A DNA stretch of 64,000 nt from Megalonaias nervosa (lineage: Eukaryota; Mollusca; Bivalvia; Unionida; Unionidae): positions 1-64,000 of the forward strand of contig JAECUM010001779.1 in assembly GCA_016617855.1 (NCBI GenBank), in the 5' to 3' direction. Below, in pieces: positions 62,601 to 64,000 of the stretch (positions are counted from its first letter, which is position 1; every line of letters begins with the position of its first letter). The notes under the pieces were generated by a model that saw only the letters and a list, made by a program, of their open reading frames with translations, was not told where the DNA came from and did no database searches. The position numbers and the translations under genes are program-made.

Positions 62601-62851
62601 GTACCAAAACAAATCTCGTCATCCACATCATCATCTCCCATCTCATCTTCATACTCTGAATCAATGGTGTCATTTTGGAAGGGAGTAGAAGAACTCTGCG
62701 AGGAAGTACCAAGACCAAATCTATTCCTGACTGAACTGATAATACTTGAGAGATAACTGCCTGCAAATGGGGTCCAACTGGCCATTTTGTGCAACTTCTT
62801 TATCTTCTTCATGTGCTGTGTATTCCAAATGTTCCACGGTCTACCCCCAAC
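7193..62851 (-). CDS. HLTF: HLTF-like SNF2 helicase/E3 ligase gene, 5' half (13 exons, partial at left edge)
   Basis: HLTF is a nuclear SWI/SNF-family ATPase and RING ubiquitin ligase (yeast Rad5 relative) that remodels stalled replication forks and polyubiquitylates PCNA. Exons on the minus strand, in order: 62558-62851, 57360-57526, 55682-55907, 43878-43952, 38942-39107, 35381-35529, 32641-32905, 30882-31002, 29690-29766, 23495-23692, 15781-15878, 9923-10069, 7193-7325. Every junction has an AG acceptor and GT donor and the codon phases match throughout. The product (about 700 residues so far) shows the HIRAN domain in exons 1-3, PHQKQAL and LPPFWE in exon 5, Walker A GLGKT in exon 6, a long linker in exons 7-10, TTLIVCPPSV in exon 11, DIVLTTYS in exon 12 and DEGHAIRNPNA in exon 13. 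I could not find GTPIQNS, the RING finger or the second helicase lobe in 1-7192, so the gene continues leftward off the window. Family identity is known from the conserved order; function in this organism is inferred. Confidence 0.93.
7425..8429. mobile_element. Non-autonomous TIR element, interrupted by another element
   Basis: The left end 'agggctgttccatttaag' and the complement of the right end 'agggatgttccagttaaac' are inverted repeats of about 17 bp. Without the insert at 7492-8286 the element would be about 200 bp. Related sequence occurs at 17360-17550 and 28867-28990 ('gggacccagggaaggcac'). No coding capacity. The target duplication is not clear. Confidence 0.6.
7492..8286. mobile_element. 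hAT-like non-autonomous element with perfect 8-bp target duplication
   Basis: The sequence 'gccagggt' stands at both 7484-7491 and 8287-8294, the 8-bp duplication expected for hAT transposition. The ends are AGACCTGC(A)AAC on the left and, in complement, AGACCTGCCAAC on the right. The 795-bp body has no transposase. Single or partial ends of the same family appear at 4763, 8996, 17284, 18880 and 43010. Confidence 0.8.
8996..9260. mobile_element. Partial copy of the 7492 hAT-like family
   Basis: It begins 'cagacctgccaaccctaaca' and follows the left third of 7492-8286 closely, including 'ccttaattacct' and 'ctcaatgacttctt'. It then passes directly into the 42-bp satellite. No right end is seen. 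Confidence 0.65.
9288..9636. repeat. 42-bp tandem repeat, about eight copies
   Basis: The unit is 'acatgggccgtgagacacac' followed by 'actcaaatccacattaaatttc'. Two copies carry a (CA)n expansion that changes their length. Because 42 is a multiple of three, several frames stay open on both strands (9197-9706). Those ORFs are repeat artefacts. Confidence 0.9.
9691..9876. repeat. 47-bp tandem repeat, four copies
   Basis: The unit starts 'acaccagcatatgtaacaat' and continues 'tatcactgtgcatcactgta'. The last two copies are one or two bases shorter. It lies between the 42-bp satellite and exon 12 and ends only about 46 bp from that exon's donor. Confidence 0.88.
9923..10069 (-). CDS. HLTF: HLTF exon 12: helicase lobe 1, LTTY segment
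   Basis: A phase-0 exon of exactly 49 codons: DQLERHVHQSVHLDIYLYCG, then AGRIKDNVILAKQDIVLTTY, then STLAADHSK. It is colinear with human DQFGQHIKSDVHLNFYVYYG...LSKQDIVLTTYN. The acceptor is CCTTTTCAG and the donor GTAAGT (perfect consensus). Confidence 0.96.
11988..12312 (-). mobile_element. tRNA-derived SINE, near full length
   Basis: Reading on the minus strand, the head contains a tRNA-like box A region (complement of 'ctctaaccatttaggccatg') and a box B (complement of 'ggggttcgaacctgtgacc'). A conserved body follows ('gacaccaggccgaccagtcc' and 'gatgtctgcagtatggcagt' as read on the plus strand). The 3' tail is built of short ATCCAA-type repeats at 11988-12020. Same family as 26408-26733. 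Confidence 0.85.
12490..12631. repeat. 71-bp direct duplication
   Basis: Two adjacent copies begin 'ctgaaataatgagcaatttc' at 12490 and 12561 and are nearly identical, so the duplication is recent. No function is apparent. Confidence 0.9.
13428..15418 (-). pseudogene. hAT transposase gene with BED finger, broken by frameshifts
   Basis: Frames on the minus strand give a transposase in order. The ATG at 15418 opens MAASVYELVKNPRAESSVWK. A BED zinc finger follows (CNMCKTEIKHAGGMTNLSTH, then LRHHHP). The middle has LLTDSALNMAVTASEAG then CYAHTLNLAAQEGLK, the RNase H-fold segment with its typical 'CxxH' after the second acid. Then comes ALDPRFQNLPFL, and at the end ELLCIPATSVPAERVVSTAG, the hAT dimerisation motif. 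Coding runs across at least four frames, so it is a pseudogene. BED-type hATs (ZBED1-like) normally have about 600-700 residues, which matches the 2-kb span. Confidence 0.85.
15781..15878 (-). CDS. HLTF: HLTF exon 11: helicase motif Ia
   Basis: It encodes MSKCDQSYGRAVSKGPRTT, then LIVCPPSVISNWL. Human HLTF has RPRTTLIICPLSVLSNWI. The acceptor is TTTGACAG, the donor GTAAGA, 98 bp. The single base from exon 10 completes its first codon. Confidence 0.95.
17284..17550. mobile_element. Composite of two MITE fragments
   Basis: It begins 'cagacctgccaacctaataa' (left end of the hAT-like family). At 17330 a second similar end follows, 'catgccaaccctgaggaa'. The rest matches the right half of the 7425 element ('tatgccagggtactttg' and 'cttccctggatcccatgt' to 'ggaacatccctga'). 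Confidence 0.55.
17641..17674. repeat. (ATT)n microsatellite
   Basis: About eleven uninterrupted ATT units. Confidence 0.95.
18700..18882. mobile_element. Right-end fragment of the hAT-like family
   Basis: It matches 8105-8286: 'taatccagtatgaaacctac', then 'catttcagtaagtcttacag', ending 'ggtaagggttggcag'. No left end is found in the expected position. Confidence 0.6.
21950..22160 (+). pseudogene. RecQ-like DNA helicase fragment
   Basis: The plus-strand frame reads LHKFKIESMTSYQREAITGV, then FEGKNVFVQTQNGSGKLLIY. This is the Q-motif and Walker A block of RecQ helicases (FxxxxFRxxQxEAI, GxDVFVxxPTGSGKSLxY). The P-loop has NGSGKL in place of TGSGKS, and the frame stops at 22192, before any DEAH box. 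It has no intron partners that I can find, lies opposite to HLTF and is probably a processed or transposon-carried scrap. Confidence 0.6.
23495..23692 (-). CDS. HLTF: HLTF exon 10: lysine-rich linker
   Basis: After a TTATTTCAG acceptor the frame reads ARINTMKEKAVCTQYQITQE, then a basic GNGKVPLKGTAIKKKSF stretch, then SEVPYEAKSTEFNK. The most likely donor is GTAAAA after 23495. A second in-phase donor (GTATTC) would extend the exon to 23483. Both leave one base, as exon 11 requires. It corresponds in position and composition to the Lys-rich part of the human linker, but sequence identity is low. It is the least certain internal exon. Confidence 0.62.
24874..28275. repeat. 32-bp minisatellite, about 95 copies over 3.4 kb
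   Basis: The unit is 'aagcttgttccttacataat' followed by 'gaaggcttgaat'. The array alternates variants: gaa/gta before 'ggcttg', and 'aata', 'cata' or 'caca' before 'agctt'. Each unit holds a HindIII site (aagctt) that forms a short palindrome with the neighbouring 'gcttg...caagc'. The core 'ttccttacataatg' is the best conserved part. Copies decay towards the right end (28080-28270). A SINE at 26408-26733 interrupts the array. Confidence 0.96.
26408..26733 (-). mobile_element. tRNA-derived SINE inserted in the 32-bp satellite (reference copy)
   Basis: On the minus strand the element starts at 26733 with a tRNA-like head: box A inside 'ggcctagtggttagagcg' and box B 'gggttcgatcccc'. A body follows, and the tail is of (ATCACA)n type at 26408-26435. 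The 12-bp sequence 'acataatgaagc' flanks it at 26396-26407 and 26734-26745, a target duplication made from the satellite unit. It is the most intact of five copies in the window (also 5062, 11988, 58087, 59470). Low divergence from a working tRNA promoter suggests it is young. Confidence 0.92.
28867..28990. mobile_element. Fragment of the 7425 MITE family
   Basis: It begins 'agggctgttccaataaaata' and continues 'gggacccagggaaggcacta', as in the complement of the right end of 7425-8429. Confidence 0.6.
29690..29766 (-). CDS. HLTF: HLTF exon 9: short acidic linker exon
   Basis: It encodes NIGKLVCYVDKESDEDEESK, then TPIKR. This resembles the human segment AVQYIESSDSEE that follows RPKRRK. The acceptor is TTTTTAAG and the donor GTATTA. 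The 77-bp length gives matching phases on both sides. Confidence 0.8.
29842..30165. repeat. Degenerate tandem repeat, about six copies of 50-60 bp
   Basis: Recurring 'aggacatgacccatgggctt', 'gtaactaaaatctatgacat' and 'attttccctctccag' blocks. Copies differ at many positions, so the array is old. Confidence 0.7.
30369..30743 (-). other. Unidentified 124-codon ORF in HLTF intron 8
   Basis: The frame is longer than most in this AT-rich sequence and has a protein-like composition (for example KEIDLEMDGYTSRFIHPYIF and SDHLDIINEEFHRTEK). I recognise no domain or catalytic motif. It has no obvious splice partner in the HLTF frame. It may be a captured exon, a transposon scrap or chance. Confidence 0.25.
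30882..31002 (-). CDS. HLTF: HLTF exon 8: linker ending in RPKR
   Basis: It encodes TQSSLCIDDNVMLKKNDPNF, then SPKLHNMEHLTSRDSARPK with the Arg codon split. Human HLTF has SELSSSRPKRRK in its linker at the equivalent place. The acceptor is ATTTTAG and the donor GTAGGT. The exon is 121 bp, entering with two bases of a split codon and leaving two. The basic RPKR may be part of a nuclear localisation signal (inference). Confidence 0.82.
31348..31515. repeat. About 50-bp tandem repeat, three to four copies
   Basis: Unit 'gtgttgttcaataacgagta' then 'actccattttaaattattta'. One copy carries an extra 'tagttt'. Confidence 0.8.
31985..32222. repeat. About 65-bp tandem repeat, four copies
   Basis: Unit 'aattacagactaagaccagc' then 'cagctccctgtctagcaaga' and 'aattaacagcactagttgta', with diverged copies. 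Confidence 0.8.
32641..32905 (-). CDS. HLTF: HLTF exon 7: linker with possible SUMO-interacting motifs
   Basis: The exon opens with KAAARLRNSFPSDLHATADG and continues with a Ser/Pro-rich stretch. Two hydrophobic-acidic motifs follow: VVIDLREI mid-exon, and DVIEISSGESDSE at the end. Both fit the loose SUMO-interacting consensus, and the second has the acidic/serine tail of a phospho-regulated site. The segment lies in the long insertion between Walker A and the next helicase motif, which is poorly conserved in the family. The acceptor is TTTCACAG, the donor GTAATT and the phases match both neighbours. Assignment rests on phase and position more than on sequence match. Confidence 0.82.
32906..35380 (-). 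other. HLTF intron 6
   Basis: It holds a tRNA-derived SINE at about 33310-33500. The remainder (33500-35380) is AT-rich, and I see no gene or repeat in it. Confidence 0.65.
33310..33500 (+). mobile_element. tRNA-derived SINE, second family
   Basis: The head 'ggcttactggctagagtgct' then 'gctggttcaaatacta' gives box A- and B-like blocks. Downstream is 'ctttggcaaggcactttact', a tail motif shared with the copy at 55440-55575. It differs from the 26408 family. Confidence 0.6.
35381..35529 (-). CDS. HLTF: HLTF exon 6: Walker A (ATP-binding) exon
   Basis: It encodes ILADAMGLGKTLEMIALILT, then NFEDNKTLAVRVPGTFRESY and KKKLMQVPK. GLGKT is the P-loop that binds ATP in SNF2 helicases. The usual DDMGLGKT of HLTF reads DAMGLGKT here. 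The acceptor is TTTACAG, the donor GTAATG and the length 149 bp. An 88-bp tandem duplication just upstream repeats the first part of this exon (separate entry). Confidence 0.96.
35490..35665. repeat. 88-bp tandem duplication covering the start of the Walker A exon
   Basis: Copy 1 (35490-35577) contains the first 40 bases of exon 6 with its acceptor. Copy 2 (35578-35665) lies just upstream in the intron and differs at only a few positions. Read in the exon frame, copy 2 gives ILADGMDLGKTLE with its own AG acceptor (complement of 'attcctgtcaataaaac') but no donor of a full exon. It is a pseudo-exon fragment. Confidence 0.95.
36040..36930. repeat. Dispersed repeat with internal 'caagatggc' motifs
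   Basis: Recurring blocks 'gccatgttgggggtcag', 'tttccaagatggcagc' and 'tctcaagctggccgctatgg' are spaced about 130-150 bp apart. A related stretch stands at 63330-63560 ('caccatgttggaggtcagac'). It looks like a degenerate internal tandem structure inside a longer repeat; no coding match. Confidence 0.55.
38191..38425 (+). mobile_element. tRNA-derived SINE, third family
   Basis: The head 'tggcagagtggtctaatgca' with 'cattggttcgagtcttggtc' forms tRNA Leu/Ser-like boxes A and B. A body follows with 'tttccagggttttcccaggt', and the copy ends in 'caacaacaacca' tail repeats. Only copy in the window. Confidence 0.75.
38942..39107 (-). CDS. HLTF: HLTF exon 5: helicase Q-like motif
   Basis: It encodes AVSTKLYPHQKQALNWMIKR, then ENGSSLPPFWEES, then NSITNFTSNNRPKSVRG. 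The PHQKQAL motif and LPPFWE segment are diagnostic of the HLTF branch of Rad5-like ATPases. The acceptor is TCCCACAG and the donor GTAGGA. The exon leaves one base that completes the second Gly of RGG with exon 6. Confidence 0.96.
39191..40442. mobile_element. TIR element of 1252 bp with 4-bp target duplication
   Basis: The left end AAATTGACCTATCGCCAC matches the complement of the right end AAATTGACCTTACGCCAG. AATC flanks both sides (39187-39190, 40443-40446). A second inverted pair follows inside: 'cattttcctccgacaa' on the left and complementary 'ttgtcggagg' on the right. It has no transposase ORF and includes a 37-bp direct duplication (39519-39593). The superfamily is not determined. Confidence 0.72.
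41104..41340. repeat. 55-bp tandem repeat, four copies
   Basis: Unit 'tttcatcagcataaaggtac' then 'atgataaattatgttgaaat' and 'atcattcattcacag'. Copies alternate between two variants ('attcattcacag' and 'actcatgg'), which suggests a 110-bp higher-order unit. Confidence 0.9.
41390..42370. repeat. Degenerate long-period tandem repeat
   Basis: Blocks such as 'ggaaatcaaattcattcaag', 'catcaatataagcccta', 'gaaaccaataagaagga' and 'aatgatgtcatgaaa' recur at roughly 200-240 bp. The 55-bp array next to it shares the 'tttcatcagcataa' phrase and may derive from the same unit. Confidence 0.5.
42758..43015. repeat. 58-bp duplication and right end of the hAT-like family
   Basis: 'cttacactgtaggactaact' with 'ggttccct' occurs twice in tandem (42758 and 42816). 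The following sequence matches 8105-8286 ('gtcaaatcataagggttggc'), a right-end fragment of that family. Confidence 0.7.
43878..43952 (-). CDS. HLTF: HLTF exon 4: short acidic exon
   Basis: A 75-bp phase-0 exon encoding VKNELDKLFENIKEEDKTST, then TEPAE. Human HLTF has LKTEFDKLFEDLKEDDKT and EPAE at the same place. It is flanked by acceptor TTTTTAG and donor GTATGA. It sits about 12 kb from exon 3 because of the transposons in intron 3. Confidence 0.93.
44040..44395. repeat. 33-bp tandem repeat, about ten copies
   Basis: Unit 'gaggacagcattcttaggag' then 'gtggactattttt'. As 33 is a multiple of three, frames stay open on both strands (an 11-residue NSPPHKNAVLK repeat on the minus strand). These are repeat artefacts. 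Confidence 0.92.
44600..45500 (-). pseudogene. Possible DIRS-like retroelement remnant (RNase H and tyrosine recombinase pieces)
   Basis: Minus-strand frames show TYASDSSWEAHLELGGRLW, close to the 'TDAS..GWGAHL...G.W' RNase H signature of DIRS-type elements. About 300 bp further on comes KIKVHEIKAVAAS, then in other frames DDDLKATFS and TILSFYL. The 'HxxRAVAAS...LKA..W....F.SFYL' series is the end of a DIRS tyrosine recombinase, with its HxxR Arg read as Lys here. Frames change several times and the middle is missing. The match is by eye and short, so the call is tentative. Confidence 0.4.
45600..46300. other. Unassigned stretch with overlapping ORFs on both strands
   Basis: ORFs of 85-96 codons overlap on opposite strands at 45621-45940. 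Neither has a domain that I recognise. They may belong to the element remnant at 44600-45500. Confidence 0.3.
46308..47186 (-). repeat. 3' LTR of the Gmr1-like element
   Basis: 879 bp, starts TGTTACGTATAGGCTCG and ends TTCGTAACA. Many differences from the 5' LTR are CG against TG or CA, consistent with decay of methylated CpG. Confidence 0.92.
47187..47195 (-). promoter_or_regulatory. Polypurine tract of the retrotransposon
   Basis: The element strand reads GGGGGAAAG directly against the 3' LTR, the usual primer site for plus-strand DNA synthesis. Confidence 0.8.
47325..48038 (-). pseudogene. RT thumb/connection and RNase H
   Basis: The 237-residue frame includes FLGHIVGHGQVKPIDAKV and FLGMAGYYRKFCSNFS (RT end), SVDASDVGVGAVLIQED (RNase H first Asp), NYSTIEKECLALTLALQHFE (Glu) and VVFSDHNPL (second Asp). 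It ends with NLIANALSHV, where most elements have NxxADALSR. The stop lies 130 bp from the polypurine tract, so RNase H is the last pol domain. Confidence 0.93.
48080..48779 (-). pseudogene. Reverse transcriptase, N-terminal and palm part
   Basis: The frame begins MDTVDLGATNLRNSEIMNNL and includes SSPCILVPKPDRTFRMCTDY, VTKFDLLKGFWQIPL and AFVTPDGLYQY (RT blocks 1-4). A frameshift after VLPF (about 48203) moves to the frame with FQHLMNMF and the catalytic YIDD at 48118-48129. A second shift near 48055 leads to the RNase H frame. Confidence 0.92.
49047..49694 (-). pseudogene. Integrase, located upstream of RT; catalytic Asp lost
   Basis: The 215-residue frame carries the HHCC zinc domain (HETPLAGHQGINKTYH then CRSCHTC). 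The core follows with IMVDCVGPLPKTKSGNQYLL (first Asp) and FGLPKSVQSGQRSNF. The second catalytic Asp of the D,D-35-E triad (expected as SDQG) reads Gly. The frame ends soon after, so the Glu and most of the C-terminal domain are missing. A scrap of the C-terminal GPY motif (FNGPYRV) is seen near 48930. Confidence 0.9.
49950..50330 (-). pseudogene. Retroviral-type aspartic protease domain
   Basis: IKILRDTGASQSLLLSGVLP contains the catalytic DTGAS. About 75 residues further on, in another frame, GIHLLLGNDLAGDKVVVNP is the conserved closing motif (LLGxDLA). A frameshift lies between them around 50100-50160. The domain follows the zinc knuckle, as in other gypsy elements. Confidence 0.82.
50450..51545 (-). 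pseudogene. gag: coiled N-terminus, SCAN-like capsid, zinc knuckle (frameshifted)
   Basis: From the 5' side, one frame gives an alpha-helical segment (LKREVQLKNLELELRQVRFQ) at about 51470-51300. Next is WTLLLQCVLTGRARN, then the SCAN-like part YALVPDAYWQKFRNSRKATH and QTYVEFAWEKAQQFDRWCSS in the frame 50688-51086. A frameshift near 50790-50750 leads into the frame that carries CTYCNKKGHIISDC (C-x2-C-x4-H-x4-C), the nucleic-acid-binding zinc knuckle. Gag packages the element RNA. The breaks make this copy non-coding. Confidence 0.8.
51632..51650 (-). promoter_or_regulatory. Candidate primer-binding site of the retrotransposon
   Basis: The plus strand reads 'tcccgaggacgaggcccca', which ends in CCA like the 3' end of a tRNA. 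On the element's own strand it starts TGGGGCC nine bases after the 5' LTR. The tRNA is not identified. Confidence 0.55.
51660..52494 (-). repeat. 5' LTR of the Gmr1-like element
   Basis: 835 bp, ends TGTTAC...GTAACA-like (right end 'cataaca'). It matches the other LTR along its length but lacks about 40 bp present there ('gttttatataaacataatat' and following) and the 'catgcgcgcattatgg' segment. Confidence 0.92.
52611..53715. mobile_element. TIR element of 1.1 kb with 6-bp flanking repeat
   Basis: The left end CATAGCTGCCAACC matches the complement of the right end CATAGCTGCCAACG. CATGTT flanks both sides (52605-52610 and 53716-53721). The next bases inside both ends also mirror each other ('aaaatactg' and 'acaaatacgg'). 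No transposase. It stands 117 bp from the LTR element. Confidence 0.7.
52789..52862. repeat. Long hairpin inside the 52611 element
   Basis: The left arm 'ttgcaccttctggacgggca' and the right arm 'tgcccattcagaaggtgcaa' pair over about 23 bp with two mismatches around a loop 'ctgttccattc'. The whole structure spans about 60-70 bases and could form in RNA from either strand. Confidence 0.85.
53906..54308. repeat. 31-bp tandem repeat, exactly 13 copies
   Basis: Unit 'actgaccataatgatacaca' then 'ggtcaagatgc'. The copies are almost identical: I count three single-base variants in 403 bp. Such homogeneity suggests recent expansion. Confidence 0.97.
54705..54955. repeat. About 35-bp tandem repeat, seven copies, degenerate
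   Basis: Unit 'ctgcatttccaagattttgt' then 'catacaccatactag'. Copies vary by small indels. Confidence 0.88.
55440..55575 (+). mobile_element. tRNA-derived SINE, 5' part
   Basis: 'ggtaactcagttggtagagc' with 'atcagacttgtaatccaagg' closely resembles a tRNA D-arm to anticodon arm. The T-arm (box B) is missing. The tail motif 'gtccttgggaaaggcactta' is shared with 33310-33500. It is not a functional tRNA gene. Confidence 0.7.
55682..55907 (-). CDS. HLTF: HLTF exon 3: end of HIRAN and following segment
   Basis: It encodes VVPSGAYNMYSQPVDLTLWG, then a RLKQYGYFLTGG segment, then GLGYGWHNPRRTYLTPAE. This follows the human order VVPFGANNAFTMPLHMTFWG, LKKHGFKLG, ESGWGSGRAGPSY. The acceptor is GTTTTAAG, the donor is GTAATA and the length is 226 bp. 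The one base borrowed at the 5' end completes the Gly codon of IEG from exon 2. Confidence 0.95.
55908..57359 (-). other. HLTF intron 2
   Basis: AT-rich. I see loose repeats ('gtcaaattttgatcaa'-like phrases at 56400-56600) but no gene or definable mobile element. Confidence 0.6.
57360..57526 (-). CDS. HLTF: HLTF exon 2: HIRAN domain core
   Basis: It encodes VNNKEMVALQREPHNKYDSN, then AIRVNNVDGIQVGHIKRELA, then KPLAYICDNGIARIEG. This is nearly colinear with the vertebrate HLTF HIRAN domain (NNEMVALQRDPNNPYDKNAI...). HIRAN domains bind the 3' end of single-stranded DNA and drive fork reversal. The acceptor is TTATTTAG before 57526 and the donor is GTAAAT after 57360. The exon is 167 bp, entering in phase 0 and leaving two bases. 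Confidence 0.95.
57687..57976. mobile_element. Tigger/pogo-like MITE (290 bp)
   Basis: The left end CAGTGGACTCTTGATAAC and the complement of the right end CAGTAGACTCTTGTTAC are inverted repeats of the Tigger/pogo type (CAGTRGACTCT). TA precedes the left end; the right flank reads AA, a decayed TA. Internal 'ctggcag' and 'ccggcactgccaatc' segments extend the symmetry. No coding capacity. Confidence 0.75.
58087..58290 (+). mobile_element. tRNA-derived SINE lacking its head
   Basis: It is the reverse orientation of the 26408 family, starting at 'tggtgcccagcattaagagg' and ending in 'aaaatccaaatctcacacac'. The tRNA-like promoter part is absent (5' truncation). Confidence 0.82.
58283..58314. repeat. 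(CA)n microsatellite at a SINE tail
   Basis: About 15 CA units with one 'aa' break. It probably grew from the SINE's short-repeat tail. Confidence 0.9.
59470..59786 (-). mobile_element. tRNA-derived SINE, near full length
   Basis: Same structure as 26408-26733: head with the complement of 'ctctaaccagttaggccatt' and of 'gggtttgaacccacaacct', conserved body and a short tail. It has more substitutions than the satellite copy, so it is older. Confidence 0.85.
62558..62851 (-). CDS. HLTF: HLTF exon 1: N-terminus and start of the HIRAN domain
   Basis: The exon reads VGGRPWNIWNTQH, then MKKIKKLHKMASW and an acidic stretch (DSEYEDEMGDDDVDDE), then CFGTIRGNIVGMQYYHGT, which matches the FGSLRGHVVGLRYYTG block that begins vertebrate HLTF HIRAN domains. 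The donor is GTAAGA just below 62558. Start choice is open. ATG at 62785 has the best Kozak context (A at -3, G at +4) and gives MASW, like the MSW start of human HLTF. ATG at 62812 is also in frame. The frame is open further up to an acceptor at 62852, where RPWNIW resembles human RDPVWKYL, so translation may begin in an upstream exon. Confidence 0.85.
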
Positions 62852-63329
62852 CTGCTGATTAAAGAAAACGTTGATCAGTAGATGGTTTTGGATCACTGTT
62901 TCATAATTTATCTTTATTTTTATATAGTGAAAAAAGTAAGAATTTGTTTACTATACCTTTTCTCTTGATACAAGTTTACATTAATATCCCACAAAAGTTT
63001 GGATAGAATAATTTTTTTTCTAGTGAAGCACAATTTAACTGCATCCATTCATATATCAGCTAAAATTGAGTGTATCTGATCTAACGTAACAAGTCATTTT
63101 TTTGCTCCAAGCATGTGTATCGTCTACCGAATCTGTCTTTAAAATATACATTTTGTACTATAAGATCCATGATGAATGTTTCAACTGTGAAGTGTGTTGC
63201 TCTCAACACAGAGACAAGCTTTAAAAAATATTGCCACAGACAGCACAGCTCATGTGCTGAAGCATTCTAAATTAATACAATGCCTCACTGTCATTCAAAA
63301 TTGCAAACTAATAATCAAATCTGGATAAT

Positions 63330-63560
63330 TTTTATGCAGACGCAATTAAATATTGCAAAGTGTTCAGCAAAAACCCCATGTCAATACCATCATTCATTTA
63401 TAAAGAATGATAAGATTTTCAAGATGGTCACTATGGCACCATGTTGGAGGTCAGACAAGAACCATTTTCATATAACCAGCTATATATTGCTATACTGATT
63501 TAGTGAAAACCCCCATGTTTATACGACTATCTGCTCAGAAGTTGTCACAAAGATTTTTGG
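63330..63560. repeat. Second copy of the 36040 dispersed repeat
   Basis: 'ttcaagatggtcactatggc' with 'accatgttggaggtcagac' and 'tatatattgctatactga' matches phrases at 36110-36180 and 36510-36560. Confidence 0.6.
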
Positions 63561-63724
63561 GAAGGAGGCCAAAAAACTATCGAGGAGCCTTGCTTAATTT
63601 TAATATAAGATACAAATGCCTCTACACTTTCATGGTGGAACTTGAAAAAAAGAGGCAGCATATGGGTATAGGTTTGCTGGTGTTGGCTCTAAAATACTTG
63701 TAGAACATTGCCAACCTGCTGTAC

Positions 63725-63793
63725 TCTCTTGAATGCAGCTCTTTGATGTCCCAAGGATTCTGACTGTATCCGTGTTTGCTTGGTTTTTCCCAT
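63725..63793 (-). CDS. HLTF: Candidate first coding exon of the HLTF-like gene
   Basis: A minus-strand ATG at 63793 lies immediately after a pyrimidine-rich AG acceptor. It opens a 23-codon basic segment (MGKTKQTRIQSESLGHQR, then AAFKR) that ends in phase 0 at a GTACAG donor. A donor nine bases further on is also possible. Phase 0 matches the acceptor at 62852-62853 of the next exon, so the two would join in frame without a stop. The identity of this exon is not recognised. It might instead be 5' UTR or unspliced noise, and the donor is not a strong consensus. Transcript data would decide. Confidence 0.35.
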
Positions 63794-64000
63794 CTGAAAT
63801 AAAAGGGATGCAAAACAATCAGTTTTAGTGGGGCATATGACTATCTTTTTTGTCCAAGCTTTTATAGCCTTGGTTCGGGTGAACCAAAACTTTAATGAGA
63901 TCAAGGACTGGGACTTCATGACATTATGACAATGTAAAGTCCTTACCATTAAAAATTCATAAAATAAATAAAAGTGACCTTAACAGAGATAAGACTTAAG

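Larger units (their letters stand above)
62852..64000 (-). other. Upstream flank of HLTF exon 1
   Basis: It holds the candidate first exon (63725-63793) and a copy of the dispersed repeat (63330-63560). No CpG-rich promoter is visible. If the candidate exon is real, the transcription start lies at or beyond the right edge. Confidence 0.5.

Overview
This is a eukaryotic nuclear window: AT-rich, gene-poor and full of transposon remnants, with short coding exons flanked by GT/AG splice sites. One gene dominates it. It is the N-terminal and first-helicase-lobe half of an HLTF-like (helicase-like transcription factor, SMARCA3/RAD5 family) gene on the minus strand. I reconstruct 13 exons from 62851 down to 7193, plus one candidate upstream exon at 63725-63793. 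All exon phases join correctly and the protein order follows vertebrate HLTF: HIRAN domain, PHQKQAL motif, Walker A (GLGKT), a long divergent linker, helicase motif Ia, the LTTY block and the DEGH box. The gene runs off the left edge after 'KWVLT'. The GTPIQNS motif, RING finger and C-terminal helicase lobe must lie outside. The mix of Ty3/gypsy, hAT, piggyBac, Tigger-like and DIRS-like pieces and tRNA-derived SINEs suggests a marine invertebrate. A mollusc or other lophotrochozoan is my guess; the sequence does not prove it.

Layout by intron (numbers rise as transcription goes leftward). 62.85-64 kb: upstream flank with a candidate first exon. Intron 1 (57.5-62.6 kb): two SINE copies and a Tigger-like MITE. 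Intron 3 (44.0-55.7 kb): a 6.2-kb LTR retrotransposon (46308-52494), a 1.1-kb TIR element with an internal hairpin, a 13-copy 31-bp satellite, a 33-bp satellite and a DIRS-like remnant. Intron 4 (39.1-43.9 kb): a 1.25-kb TIR element only 83 bp from exon 5, and 55-bp repeats. Intron 5: an 88-bp duplication that copies the start of the Walker A exon. Intron 9 (23.7-29.7 kb): a 3.4-kb, roughly 95-copy array of a 32-bp unit, split by a SINE. Intron 10 (15.9-23.5 kb): a RecQ-like helicase fragment. Intron 11 (10.1-15.8 kb): a broken BED-finger hAT transposase gene and a SINE. Intron 12 (7.3-9.9 kb): nested non-autonomous DNA transposons and two satellites. 1-7.2 kb: a piggyBac-type MITE, a G-rich repeat block and an integrase remnant followed by an OTU-domain ORF.

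The most interesting object is the LTR retrotransposon. Its pol order is protease-integrase-RT-RNase H, as in Ty1/copia, but its domains are Ty3/gypsy type and its gag carries a SCAN-like capsid segment. That combination defines the Gmr1-like clade. The host gene is the only feature that looks functional; every transposon protein seen here is broken or partial.
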